Assembly (NCBI GenBank): GCA_039804245.1
Contig: JBDLWO010000093.1
Span: 1-14,994, forward strand
Reading direction: 5' to 3'
DNA from: M3007 sp039804245
GTDB lineage: Bacteria; Bacteroidota; Bacteroidia; Chitinophagales; Saprospiraceae
Length of the DNA stretch: 14,994 nucleotides
Shown: piece after piece, positions 7,237-14,880 of the stretch
Position numbering within the stretch: the stretch's first letter is position 1
Layout of the letters: every line of letters starts with the position of its first letter
Translations under genes and position numbers: made by a program
The notes under the pieces: generated by a model
Databases searched by the model: none
Seen by the model: the letters and a program-made list of their open reading frames with translations, nothing else
Told to the model about the DNA's origin: nothing

Positions 7237-8052
7237 TCATCCCCGAATTCCGTCACCGGCCGATTTCGACAGTTTTTCTCCCAGTTCGTTCCTGACAAGC
7301 GGGTGGTGCAGAAACCTGATTTCGGTAAAAGCGTTTTCGCCCAACAGCCCGGCAAGCCATAACTGGGCCCGGGTAGAGGGCTCAAGGTCTTCCCCGCGGA
7401 TGATATGCGTCACGCCAAAAAACAGGTCGTCGGCCACACAGGCCACCTGATAGGAGGGTATCCCGTCGCGTCGGCGCACCACAAAATCCTGCACAGACGA
7501 ATCAAGTCCGGCAGTTTTTATCCTCCAGGCAACATCAGGATCATCGAGTGAGAGGCCCTGCTCCCTGAACTCCGGCGGATATACGCCTCCGGCAGCAGCT
7601 ATATCTTTTCTTGATTTGCGACAGGCAAAAAGGAGTCCCGTCTCACGCAGGCGCGCGAGCAGGTCATTGTACAGGTTTATACGATGGTGTTGCGACCATT
7701 CAGCCTCAAAATCGGCCACGCATGCGTTCGGGTCAGTCATTTCTTTGCCCGGACCAACATCCCAACTGAAACCGTAGTTGCGGAGTGTTTCAAAAATACC
7801 GGCTACGTACACGGGGCGTTTTCTGTCGGCATCCAGGTCGTCTATGCGCAGGAGCAGGCGAGCGCCGCGCGAACTGGCAGCGTGCCAGTTCAGATAAAAA
7901 TTGAGCAGATTACCCCTGTGTAAAAAGCCGGAGGGCGTGGGAGCCATTCGCAAAACGCTCTCCGGACCTATGCTTTGTACAAAGGCCTCATACAGGGCGA
8001 CAAAGTCGCTACTCAGATTTTCCGGACTGTATTTTTTCAAACTCTCTGACAA
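7237..8052 (-). CDS. Glutamyl-Q tRNA(Asp) synthetase-like protein (class I Glu-RS paralogue)
   Basis: A 271-residue protein resembling GluQ-RS (YadB), which attaches glutamate to the queuosine base of tRNA(Asp). The catalytic core shows RMAPTPSGFLHRGN (35-48, the HIGH region), LRIDDLDADRKRP near 68-80, and KLSKS at 260-264 in place of KMSKS. Of the four zinc ligands of E. coli YadB (Cys, Cys, Tyr, Cys), Cys144 and Tyr158 remain, but Lys146 and Phe162 fill the other two places. The protein stops 7 residues after KLSKS, whereas YadB runs about 70 further. There is no ATG upstream of the core. The given start is a TTG that overlaps the lipoprotein gene by 44 bases; TTG codons at 8040 and just before Arg35 are alternatives. 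It is the last gene of the glmU-like/purM/lipoprotein operon. Confidence 0.78.
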   Translation of the reverse strand: MSESLKKYSPENLSSDFVALYEAFVQSIGPESVLRMAPTPSGFLHRGNLLNFYLNWHAASSRGARLLLRIDDLDADRKRPVYVAGIFETLRNYGFSWDVGPGKEMTDPNACVADFEAEWSQHHRINLYNDLLARLRETGLLFACRKSRKDIAAAGGVYPPEFREQGLSLDDPDVAWRIKTAGLDSSVQDFVVRRRDGIPSYQVACVADDLFFGVTHIIRGEDLEPSTRAQLWLAGLLGENAFTEIRFLHHPLVRNELGEKLSKSAGDGIRG

Positions 8053-8581
8053 TTTCTTCCGGCGATTTGCCGAGTAACTTCAGTGCGCTGCCGGCGTCAT
8101 CGGCAAAATCCTGATCGTTGGGATACTCCTGCAGGAAGCGTTCATATACAGACTTCGCTTTTTGCAGGTCACCCAGATCGTTTTCATATACAAAACCCGA
8201 CATAAAGAGTGCCATAGGCGCTTTCGGATGCCCGGGCATTTCGGTATGCACACGCTCATACAGCTCAACTGCTTTGGCTGGTTTGCCGGCTGCCTTTGCG
8301 AGCGCGGCGGCTCTCAGGAGTACCCCGATGGATTTGTCAGGATCAGCTGGCTTCTGCAGGGCAGCCAATTCTTCAGATAGCTGAATGAATTTATCGGCTT
8401 TTGAAGGATCGGATACTGCTGCTCCCCCCATCTCGGCATCGAGGGCGGCCAGTTGCGAAGTAAGAGCGGCCACTTTGTCGACCGGAGCATTTTGAGAACA
8501 GGCCCCGCAGAGGAAGGCTGTCAGAACCAGTATCCAGCTGTTTTTCATCATAATTCTGAACGACATTTCAGGTAAATTCAT
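8009..8581 (-). CDS. TPR-containing lipoprotein
   Basis: A 190-residue protein of unknown specific role. A short charged segment and the hydrophobic stretch SWILVLTAFLCGA are followed by Cys28 and then Ser, a signal peptidase II site with an atypical Cys at -3. The mature part has a helical region rich in Ala and Leu, then about two tetratricopeptide repeats (KAVELYERVHTEMPGHPKA and KAKSVYERFLQEYPND, roughly 102-155), of the kind that bind other envelope proteins. Attachment to the envelope membrane on the periplasmic side is likely. The ATG at 8581 overlaps the purM stop as ATGA, suggesting translational coupling. The later ATG at 8548 would give a more standard 16-residue signal peptide. 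It ends inside the GluQ-RS-like frame. Confidence 0.75.
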   Translation of the reverse strand: MNLPEMSFRIMMKNSWILVLTAFLCGACSQNAPVDKVAALTSQLAALDAEMGGAAVSDPSKADKFIQLSEELAALQKPADPDKSIGVLLRAAALAKAAGKPAKAVELYERVHTEMPGHPKAPMALFMSGFVYENDLGDLQKAKSVYERFLQEYPNDQDFADDAGSALKLLGKSPEEIVREFEKIQSGKSE

Positions 8582-9753
8582 GAACCAACGAATTCAAATT
8601 TGCCCGCAGGAGCTTTTACAGTAACCTTTTCGCCGTCGCCTCTTTTCACTTTTCCGATGATCCTGGCTTCAATGCCATACTTTTCAGCAACAGCCATGAT
8701 GGTTTCGGCATGACGGGCGGGCAGGTAGATTTCCATACGGTGCCCCATATTGAACACCTGATACATCTCGCGCCACGGAGTACCGCTGCTTTCCTGTATC
8801 AGGCTGAATAACGGAGGAACCGGAAAAAGGTTGTCCTTGATGACATGTGCGTTCTGAAAAAAGCGCAACACTTTCGTTTGCCCGCCTCCGGTTACATGAA
8901 TAAGCGCATGAATTTTCTTGCGGTGCTCTTTCAGAATCTCCTGCAGTACAGGTACGTACGTGCGCGTGGGCGACAGGATGAGCTTGCCAACAGTAACCTG
9001 TTTGCCATCGGGCAGCTTGATCATGTCAGTCAGTTTCCTGTTGCCGGTATAAACCACCGAGCGATCGAGATTGGGATCAAAACTGTCGGGGTACTTTTCG
9101 GCATATTCATGGCTGAGCACATCGTGTCGTGCGGCAGTGAGTCCGTTGCTTCCCATACCGCCGTTGTATTCCTGTTCATAGCTGGCCTGTCCGAAAGAAG
9201 CCAGTCCGACGATAACATCGCCCGGACGGATATCGGGTACAATTACCTCCTTTCTTTTCATTCGGGCAAATACCGTATAACCCACGTCAATTGTACGGAC
9301 AATATCGCCCACGTCGGCCGTTTCACCCCCGGCCAGGTGAATCTGAACCCCGTGTTCGCGCATTTTATCGGCAAAATCGGAGGCGCCGCGAATCACCGAT
9401 GCGATTACTTCGCCGGAAACGAGCGTTTTATTGCGTCCGATTGTGCCGCTCAGTACGAAATCGTTGATACATCCGGAGCAGGCCATATCGTCGAGGTTCA
9501 TAACAATTGCATCCTGTGCCACACCGGCCCACACCGACATGTCTCCTGTTTCGCGCCAGTAGAGGTAGGCAAGGCTCGATTTGGTGCCTGCCGTATCGGC
9601 GTGCAACAGATTGCAATATTGCGGGTGACCGGCGGCCACATCGGGCAATATCTTGCAGAATGAAGTGGGGAAAAGACCCTTGTCCAGATGCGCGATAGCT
9701 GCATGGACTTCGTCCTTGGAAGCCGAAACGCCGCGTTTTTCGTATTTGATCAT
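8578..9753 (-). CDS. purM: Phosphoribosylformylglycinamidine cyclo-ligase (AIR synthetase)
   Basis: A 391-residue PurM, the fifth step of purine synthesis: ATP-dependent ring closure of FGAM to aminoimidazole ribotide in the cytosol. Signature segments are HADTAGTKSSLAYLYW (51-66), the nucleotide- and metal-binding DAIVMNLDDMACSG (81-94), HLAGGETADVGD in the middle, and VTGGGQTKVLRFF with the later YQVFNMGHRMEIY (normally G-GGhxxNhPR and FNMGxGM in the E. coli type). It is longer than the roughly 345-residue E. coli enzyme and resembles the long Bacteroidota form. No other pur gene is nearby. The stop overlaps the lipoprotein start by 4 bases, and the GlmU-like gene ends 36 bases upstream. 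Confidence 0.93.
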   Translation of the reverse strand: MIKYEKRGVSASKDEVHAAIAHLDKGLFPTSFCKILPDVAAGHPQYCNLLHADTAGTKSSLAYLYWRETGDMSVWAGVAQDAIVMNLDDMACSGCINDFVLSGTIGRNKTLVSGEVIASVIRGASDFADKMREHGVQIHLAGGETADVGDIVRTIDVGYTVFARMKRKEVIVPDIRPGDVIVGLASFGQASYEQEYNGGMGSNGLTAARHDVLSHEYAEKYPDSFDPNLDRSVVYTGNRKLTDMIKLPDGKQVTVGKLILSPTRTYVPVLQEILKEHRKKIHALIHVTGGGQTKVLRFFQNAHVIKDNLFPVPPLFSLIQESSGTPWREMYQVFNMGHRMEIYLPARHAETIMAVAEKYGIEARIIGKVKRGDGEKVTVKAPAGKFEFVGS

Positions 9754-9789
9754 GCCTGTGATGCGGAGTGAACCGATTTAGAGATACAA

Positions 9790-10998
9790 CTACTTTTCCC
9801 AGGAGCGGTACCGGGCAGTTTCGTCGTAGATATGGTAAAGAATGGCCTTGTCAACGTCGGAAAACACCAGGTTCCTGCGCTGCATGACGACGGTCGCTGT
9901 TTCGCAAACTTCCGGGAATTTATTGGTTCTGTACGGATTATCAGGGCCGCCCCAGGAGAAATCGGGCACAAAATTGCGAACAAATCCGCCACCGAAAACA
10001 TTGGCTGCCACACCCACTACCGTACCGGTGTTGAACATGGTGTTGATCGCACATTTGGAATGATCGCCCATCATCAGTCCGACAAATTGTTCTCCGGTAG
10101 GCTCGAACCTGTCGGATTCGTAGCTCCAGAGTTTTACTTCAGAGTAATTGTTTTTGAGGTTGGAGTTATTGGTATCGGCGCCCAGGTTGCACCACTCCCC
10201 TATCACCGCATCACCCAGGTACCCGTCGTGGGCCTTGTTGGAATTGGCAATCATGACAGAACGCGTGATTTCTCCTCCCAGCCTGCAACCCGGGCCAAAA
10301 GAACACGGACCATAAATCCGCGCGCCCATTTTGACGATACAATCGCGTGAAAGTGCCACTGGTCCTCTGAATGAGGAGCCTTCCATCAGTTCGGTGTTGT
10401 GGCCGATGTAAACAGGGCCGTTTTTTGTATTGAAGGTGCAACCTTCCACCACAGCGCCCTCCTCAATGAAGATATGGCCGGATGGGCCGATGACCTGATT
10501 TGTATCGGAGATCGGGAGCGACTGCCGGCCGCGGGTAAGCAGTTCAAAGTCGTCGGATATTGCCTGGCCGTTCAGGCGCGTGATTTGCCAGAGGCGGTTT
10601 ATAAACGTGAGTGGAAAATCGGACGGCAGTTCAATGCCCCGAAGTTCACTAGCTTCCTCATCGCCGATGAGTGATTCAAACCGGGCCTCATTCAGTCGGG
10701 CTGCCACCAGTTCGCCGTTGAAAAGCAGTGCTTCATTCAGATTCAGCGCGAGGATACGTTCGCAGATCTGACTGTTGGGCACCAACCCTCCATTGATGAC
10801 AAGATTTTCATCTTCAACATTTATTGGAAACTTTTCCTGCAGATATTCCTGGGTGATGTAGGAGACAGAGCCATTCAGGCGTCTCTCCCATTTTTCTCTG
10901 AGCGTGAGAATTCCGAGCCTGAGCTCACAAACCGGGCGGGTGGCCGTCAGGGGGAGCAGCCGGTTTCTTGCGTCGCTGTCGAAAAGAATGATATTCAT
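9790..10998 (-). CDS. GlmU-family protein, putative sugar nucleotidyltransferase with left-handed beta-helix
   Basis: A 402-residue Bacteroidota-type GlmU-like protein. The N-terminal half begins MNIILFDSDARNRLLPLTATRPVCELRLG and matches the NTP_transf_4 (PF13562) domain, lacking the usual GxGTRM nucleotide-binding loop of GlmU. The C-terminal half (about 165-350) is a hexapeptide-repeat left-handed beta helix (for example VGPSGHIFIEEGAVVEGCTF and repeats through VMIANSNKAHDGYLGDAVIGEWCNLGADTNNSNLKNNY), typical of acyltransferases and very like the GlmU acetyltransferase part. A role in making UDP-N-acetylglucosamine or a related sugar is inferred. It is the first gene of a four-gene minus-strand operon, with a -7 element about 40 bases upstream of its ATG. 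Confidence 0.85.
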   Translation of the reverse strand: MNIILFDSDARNRLLPLTATRPVCELRLGILTLREKWERRLNGSVSYITQEYLQEKFPINVEDENLVINGGLVPNSQICERILALNLNEALLFNGELVAARLNEARFESLIGDEEASELRGIELPSDFPLTFINRLWQITRLNGQAISDDFELLTRGRQSLPISDTNQVIGPSGHIFIEEGAVVEGCTFNTKNGPVYIGHNTELMEGSSFRGPVALSRDCIVKMGARIYGPCSFGPGCRLGGEITRSVMIANSNKAHDGYLGDAVIGEWCNLGADTNNSNLKNNYSEVKLWSYESDRFEPTGEQFVGLMMGDHSKCAINTMFNTGTVVGVAANVFGGGFVRNFVPDFSWGGPDNPYRTNKFPEVCETATVVMQRRNLVFSDVDKAILYHIYDETARYRSWEK

Positions 10999-11038
10999 AC
11001 TGGTAACGGTGGTTGATTCACAAGGGGAGTACTGACTG

Positions 11039-11046
11039 CAAAATTA
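11039..11046 (-). promoter_or_regulatory. -7 promoter element of the glmU-like/purM operon
   Basis: On the minus strand TAATTTTG matches TAnnTTTG exactly and would place the transcript start near 11033, about 35 bases before the ATG at 10998. No clear -33 TTTG is present at the expected distance. The rest of the 229-base gap up to rpmE2 holds only the rpmE2 terminator. Confidence 0.45.
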
Positions 11047-11154
11047 GGTGTTGGATACGGATATCGGGTAATTATCACAGAAAAAGTAAGCAACCAGAGA
11101 GAAAGCAGACCCGACAGTATCCAGTTATACGGGGATGGGCGGAAATATCCTGAA

Positions 11155-11194
11155 ACAAAAATCCCGAACTTTTCGCGTGGAAAGCCCGGGATTT
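11155..11194 (-). terminator. Intrinsic terminator of rpmE2
   Basis: On the minus strand AAATCCCG (11194-11187) pairs with CGGGATTT (11166-11159) over 8 bp. A second stem, CTTTCC with GAAAAG (11184-11179 with 11174-11169, one G-U pair), stacks inside after a 2x2 internal loop and closes on a 4-base loop. The structure ends in GGGATTTTTGTTT, a good T tract. It lies 34 bases after the rpmE2 stop and separates rpmE2 from the glmU-like operon. Confidence 0.75.
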
Positions 11195-11227
11195 ATGCGG
11201 CAACAAGAGCCGGAAAAATCAGAGAAA

Positions 11228-11482
11228 TTACTTGGAGAATTTCGCAAATTTCTTGTTGAATTTATCAATACGACCTGCAGTATCTACGAACTTCATCTTG
11301 CCAGTGAAGAAAGGGTGGCTGTAGGCAGATATTTCCATTTTCACGAGGGGATACTCTTTGCCGTCTTCCCAGGTGATGGTTTCTTTTGAATTGATGCAGG
11401 ATTTGCCCAGAAAAGCATCATCGGTAGAGATGTCCTTGAAAACAACCGTACGGTAGCTGGCAGGATGGATATCTTTTTTCAT
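11228..11482 (-). CDS. rpmE2: 50S ribosomal protein L31 type B
   Basis: An 84-residue large-subunit ribosomal protein. MKKDIHPASYRTVVFKDIS, the central TWEDGKEYPLVKMEISAYSHPFFTGK and the C-terminal basic helix FNKKFAKF identify L31 of the long, zinc-free type B class. It lacks the CxxC pairs of the zinc-binding type A form; only one Cys (GKSCINS) is present. In many bacteria type B replaces type A during zinc shortage; in Bacteroidota it is often the only form. It forms its own transcription unit with a promoter and a terminator. Confidence 0.96.
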   Translation of the reverse strand: MKKDIHPASYRTVVFKDISTDDAFLGKSCINSKETITWEDGKEYPLVKMEISAYSHPFFTGKMKFVDTAGRIDKFNKKFAKFSK

Positions 11483-11534
11483 GTCGCGCGGTGGCAGTTA
11501 TTTTTGTTAAATCGCTTTTCGCTTTTTCGAGGCG

Positions 11535-11568
11535 CAAAGGTAATGACAGATTTCTGATTTATTGCAAA
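11535..11568 (-). promoter_or_regulatory. Promoter of rpmE2
   Basis: On the minus strand TACCTTTG (11542-11535) matches TAnnTTTG exactly. TTTG (11568-11565) lies 22 bases upstream as a -33 element, one base beyond the usual spacing. The expected leader is about 45 bases. The -33 box sits just downstream of the coaE stop. I see no Zur-type operator. Confidence 0.6.
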
Positions 11569-11575
11569 AAATTGT

Positions 11576-12199
11576 TTACTTTTTTTGGGACAGGGCAATT
11601 ATCTGTTGGTGAATATCGGTTACCTGCGCCATCAGATCACGGATACCGTCGTTCTGAATAATGGCCCGGGCCTTTTCAATTTTTTCGGCTTCGGGCAGTT
11701 GATTTCTCATGCGCGCGCGCACCTGAGCCTCACTGATATGATCGCGTTGCATGACTCTTTCTATACGAAGCGTTTCCGGCGCGGTTACGACGATCAGAAA
11801 ATCAAGGTGTTTCCAGGCGCCGCTTTCCACAAGGAGGGCAGCCTCTTTCAGGGTATAAGGCGCACCGGCGGCAATGTATTCGCGGTGCCAGTTCATGCTG
11901 TGCTTCTCCACCGCGGGATGTACCAGTGCGTTCAGGGCGGCCAGTTTTTCCGGATGATCGAATACTACAGAGGCCACATACGGACGGTTATAGGCGCCAT
12001 CGGGCAGGTAAGCCTGCTCCCCGAGCAACTTGATGATTTCAGCTGCGAGCAATTTGTCTTCGGTGACAAGGCGGCGTGCCCATTCATCGGCATAATACAC
12101 CGGTATACCGAACACCTCGTGAAAAATTCGACAGACAGTGGTCTTGCCTGTACCGATACCGCCGGTGATACCGGCCCTGATGCCTGTGCGGGATGTCAT
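11576..12199 (-). CDS. coaE: Dephospho-CoA kinase
   Basis: A 207-residue cytosolic kinase that carries out the last step of coenzyme A synthesis, phosphorylating the 3' hydroxyl of dephospho-CoA with ATP. The P-loop GGIGTGKT is at 13-20. YYADEWAR follows with the conserved Asp38 that acts as base, then LNALVHPAV and LLVESGAWKHLDFLIVV, the substrate- and core-strand motifs, and RMRNQLPEAEKIEKA in the lid. Length is typical. Its ATG overlaps the stop of the lycopene cyclase gene as ATGA, so translation is likely coupled. Confidence 0.95.
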   Translation of the reverse strand: MTSRTGIRAGITGGIGTGKTTVCRIFHEVFGIPVYYADEWARRLVTEDKLLAAEIIKLLGEQAYLPDGAYNRPYVASVVFDHPEKLAALNALVHPAVEKHSMNWHREYIAAGAPYTLKEAALLVESGAWKHLDFLIVVTAPETLRIERVMQRDHISEAQVRARMRNQLPEAEKIEKARAIIQNDGIRDLMAQVTDIHQQIIALSQKK

Positions 12200-13365
12200 A
12201 TCTGGTGAAATGCCGGTATCTGCAGGAATGCCGCCCGGGTAAACGGCAGTGTCGGAGGCGCACTCAGCAGACGCAGGTCTTCTGCAAAAGTACTGTCTTC
12301 GTCCAGAAACCTGAATACCAGCGTGGCCGGGAGTTTACTGAAAAGCATGGTAAAGAACCTGCTTCCTGGCACAAGGCCATTATTCAGTACGCGCAACAGC
12401 ACCGAGTCATAGAAGCGATATCGCCATTTCGATCGGAGGAGCGACTCATCCGGAGCGCCCGATGACACCCACCCGTTGAGGAAATCCACCGTTTTGCGCT
12501 GAGTCCTTTTGAATGCATAACCGCTGGAGCCTTTGACAAAGCCTCCGGCTGTTCCGATATGGAAAGTACGCCCTTCCCTGTTCCTGACGGGCAGATCTGT
12601 CATGGGTATAACACCAAACTCCGTTTCAGTTATCCTGAAATCCGTAATATTCAGCTTTTGGCTGATGTAGGCCGACAATTCCCTGTCATATACCTCGTCG
12701 GGAAGCAGTTCGGGAGAAAAAACAGTATATTCAACCAGAGCCTTTTTGTCTGAAAAAGGCAGCACGTAAACAAAGCGCGTATCGGCGCCCTGTTCGATAC
12801 GATAATCCATGAAAGTCACCGCATGAGGATCAAAGGCAGGTGTATCGGTTTCTATGATCCAGCCTTTGAAATGCTGTAACAGCCGGGTAAACCGGGCATC
12901 GTCAGATTTGCGGTCAATGAAATCGCGGATAGCGGAGTTAAACACAAAATTGCCTTCAAAGACACCTTTACTGGTATGAACCTGTCCGGCAGCGCAGTCA
13001 ATGGAGGAAATATCTGCTTCCACCCACTCCATATTGGTTTTTTGCTGAATTATCGCTCTGGCCCAGCCGTAAAAGTCGGAACTGCGCACCATATTATATG
13101 TATAGGGATGGATACCAAGCCTGCGTTCGAATCCATTGAGGCCGAAGAAGTGTGCCCCCTGCCAGGAGCGGGAGATTACGGGGGGCAACGGTTCGTCGGG
13201 CGTTGCCCAGAAGCACCAGGTTCTGTCGTTGGCCGTTTTTTCGTCCCGCTCCAGTATAACAATCCTGAACTGGTCGAAGAATGGGTGGGCGGCCATTTCA
13301 ACTGCCATGGTGAGTCCGGCAAGACCGGCTCCGGCGATCACGATATCTGCTTTTTGCACCGACAT
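12196..13365 (-). CDS. crtY: Lycopene beta-cyclase, CrtY type
   Basis: A 389-residue FAD-linked lycopene cyclase, which closes the ends of lycopene into beta rings at the membrane. It has the dinucleotide-binding IVIAGAGLAGL (9-19, GxGxxG), NDRTWCFW (46-53), a signature of the family, FMDYR (185-189), VEYTVFS (211-217), GVIPM (251-255) and GTAGGFVKGSSGYAF (271-285). The frame is open to 13464, but the ATG at 13365 puts the FAD motif next to the N-terminus as in relatives. No other carotenoid genes (crtB, crtI, crtZ) are in the window, so the pathway is either split or encoded elsewhere. Its stop overlaps the coaE start by 4 bases. Confidence 0.88.
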   Translation of the reverse strand: MSVQKADIVIAGAGLAGLTMAVEMAAHPFFDQFRIVILERDEKTANDRTWCFWATPDEPLPPVISRSWQGAHFFGLNGFERRLGIHPYTYNMVRSSDFYGWARAIIQQKTNMEWVEADISSIDCAAGQVHTSKGVFEGNFVFNSAIRDFIDRKSDDARFTRLLQHFKGWIIETDTPAFDPHAVTFMDYRIEQGADTRFVYVLPFSDKKALVEYTVFSPELLPDEVYDRELSAYISQKLNITDFRITETEFGVIPMTDLPVRNREGRTFHIGTAGGFVKGSSGYAFKRTQRKTVDFLNGWVSSGAPDESLLRSKWRYRFYDSVLLRVLNNGLVPGSRFFTMLFSKLPATLVFRFLDEDSTFAEDLRLLSAPPTLPFTRAAFLQIPAFHQI

Positions 13366-13376
13366 AAGCACTTTAA

Positions 13377-13406
13377 CAAGAATATCACCCCGAGGTTCAC
13401 TGCAAA
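13377..13406 (-). promoter_or_regulatory. Possible promoter of crtY-coaE
   Basis: On the minus strand TTTG (13406-13403) is followed after 18 bases by TATTCTTG (13384-13377), one base off TAnnTTTG. The -7 box ends 11 bases before the crtY ATG, which would leave only a few untranslated bases. The 78-base gap must also hold the start signals of the divergent DUF3822 gene, for which I see no convincing -7 box. Confidence 0.3.
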
Positions 13407-13443
13407 TCGGCCAAGTACCTGTAAATTGCAGCCGATTCCGGAT

Positions 13444-14274
13444 ATGGATTACTGCATCTTCCATTTTCAGGCGCCCCAGTTAAATGCCGCGCACACTGCC
13501 GCCGGGCGACTCAGGCTGGTTGTTTCGACCGACAGTTTTTCTCTGCTTGCATTAGGCAGGGATGGAGATATATTGTCGCTGCAGATGTGGGAATACCAGC
13601 CATCGCAACAGGGCAGGCATTGGCCCGAGTCGGAAATGGCCGCGCATCTGTCTGATATGGAATTGCTGCAGATGCCATTCCGGGAAAAAGTATGCGCCGT
13701 TACATCCGGACTGACGACCCTCATCCCCGACAAACTGTTCAGGCACGAAGAAACAGCCAGCTATTTCCGGTTGCTGCACGCCGATACACGCAACCTTCTA
13801 TTCGGGCACGAACTGATCAGAGAGTATGACTGTCAGCTGGTGTGGGCTATTGATCCCTGCTTCAGCAGTATTCTGCCGCAGGGAACGATACAGCACCAGG
13901 CTTCCGGACTGATCAGGGCGTTTGGGGCGTCCTCGGTGGCTGACGAGCGGTCGGTTTTTCTGAACATCAGGGGCAAGCTCGCCCAACTGGCCGTTTTCGA
14001 CAACCGGAACCTGCAGTTTTACAATACATTCAACTTCCTGAAGCCCAACGACCTGTTGTATTTCACACTGCTTGTTTACGAACAGTTCAGGCTTGATCCG
14101 CGCAGAACGCCCCTGCACGCAAGCGGTACCCTGCGCCCGGGCAGCGAAGAATATCAGAGTTTGTACACCTACATTGAACAGATCAAATTCATACAGCCGG
14201 TACTGACGGAGAAATGGCCCGCGGGGGCCGGAAGCCTGCCAACCCATTACTGGTTCGACCTGCTTTGCACATGA
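13444..14274 (+). CDS. DUF3822 family protein
   Basis: A 276-residue Bacteroidota protein of unknown function. The N-terminus (LRLVVSTDSFSLLALGRDGDIL, 23-44) and the later strand pair around VFLNIRGKLAQLAVFDNRNLQFYNTFNF (171-198) suggest an actin-like (ASKHA, PilM/FtsA-like) fold; this is my reading, not an established assignment for this copy. There is no signal peptide or membrane segment. The frame is open to 12976, but that part is antisense to crtY, and the ATG at 13444 fits the family N-terminus and the gap to crtY. The stop overlaps the rsmD start as ATGA. DUF3822 next to rsmD is an arrangement I recall from other Bacteroidota, which hints at a link to ribosome biogenesis or simple operon conservation. 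Confidence 0.82.
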   Translation: MDYCIFHFQAPQLNAAHTAAGRLRLVVSTDSFSLLALGRDGDILSLQMWEYQPSQQGRHWPESEMAAHLSDMELLQMPFREKVCAVTSGLTTLIPDKLFRHEETASYFRLLHADTRNLLFGHELIREYDCQLVWAIDPCFSSILPQGTIQHQASGLIRAFGASSVADERSVFLNIRGKLAQLAVFDNRNLQFYNTFNFLKPNDLLYFTLLVYEQFRLDPRRTPLHASGTLRPGSEEYQSLYTYIEQIKFIQPVLTEKWPAGAGSLPTHYWFDLLCT

Positions 14275-14819
14275 GAGTAATCGGAGGAAAACTGAAAGGA
14301 CGACGTTTTAACCCGCCAGCCGACCACTGGCCCACCAGGCCCACCACCGACTATGCCAAAGAGGCACTGTTCAATATTCTGAACAACCTGCTCGACTTTG
14401 AAGCATCCAGGGTGCTGGATCTGTTTGGTGGCACAGGCAGCCACAGCTATGAGTTTGTTTCGCGGGGGTGTCAGGATGTTACGTACGTGGATAAATTTCC
14501 CGATGCTACCCGGTTCGTCAGGAAAACGCTGCAGGAATTCGGGATCGCGGAGCAGGTGAAGGTGGTTCAGATGGACGTCTTCAAGTTCATTGGCAGTGCT
14601 TCGGGACAGTGGGATTACATATTCGCGGGTCCGCCCTATGCGCTGCCCACCATAGATACCATACCCGATCTGATATTCGAGCGCGACCTCCTGTTACCCG
14701 ATGGCATTTTCGTGCTGGAGCACAATCCGCACCACGATTTTCTGGAACATCCGATGTTGTTTGATGTGCGGAACTACGGAAAAACGATCTTCAGTTTTTT
14801 CAGGCACCCTGAAAATTGA
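14271..14819 (+). CDS. rsmD: 16S rRNA (guanine966-N2)-methyltransferase RsmD
   Basis: A 182-residue SAM-dependent enzyme that methylates G966 of 16S rRNA in the small subunit. MRVIGGKLKGRRF (1-13) and RPTTDYAKEALFNIL (23-37) are the RsmD N-terminal signatures; VLDLFGGTGSHSYEF (48-62) is the SAM-binding motif I; TYVDKF (71-76) follows. The catalytic motif normally reads DPPY or NPPY, but here it is GPPY (Gly120, codon GGT at 14628-14630), so a residue that coordinates the target amino group is missing. All other parts look intact and the length is normal. The given start forms an ATGA overlap with the DUF3822 stop. Activity is therefore uncertain: a one-base sequencing error, a recent loss or a tolerated change would all fit. 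Confidence 0.9.
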   Translation: MRVIGGKLKGRRFNPPADHWPTRPTTDYAKEALFNILNNLLDFEASRVLDLFGGTGSHSYEFVSRGCQDVTYVDKFPDATRFVRKTLQEFGIAEQVKVVQMDVFKFIGSASGQWDYIFAGPPYALPTIDTIPDLIFERDLLLPDGIFVLEHNPHHDFLEHPMLFDVRNYGKTIFSFFRHPEN

Positions 14820-14828
14820 AAAAAATGA

Positions 14829-14859
14829 TTTGCAAATTTAAACTTATGTAGTACCTTTG
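14829..14859 (+). promoter_or_regulatory. Consensus Bacteroidota promoter of the tRNA gene
   Basis: TTTG at 14829-14832, exactly 19 bases, then TACCTTTG at 14852-14859 give a full match to TTTG-N19-TAnnTTTG. Transcription should begin near 14865, about 15 bases before the mature tRNA. This is the best promoter in the window. Confidence 0.8.
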
Positions 14860-14880
14860 CGTCCGCTTTTCAAAAAGCAT

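Noticed and set aside
12976..13443. Upstream extension of the DUF3822 frame
   Set aside because: This part is antisense to crtY; the family N-terminus begins at the ATG at 13444.
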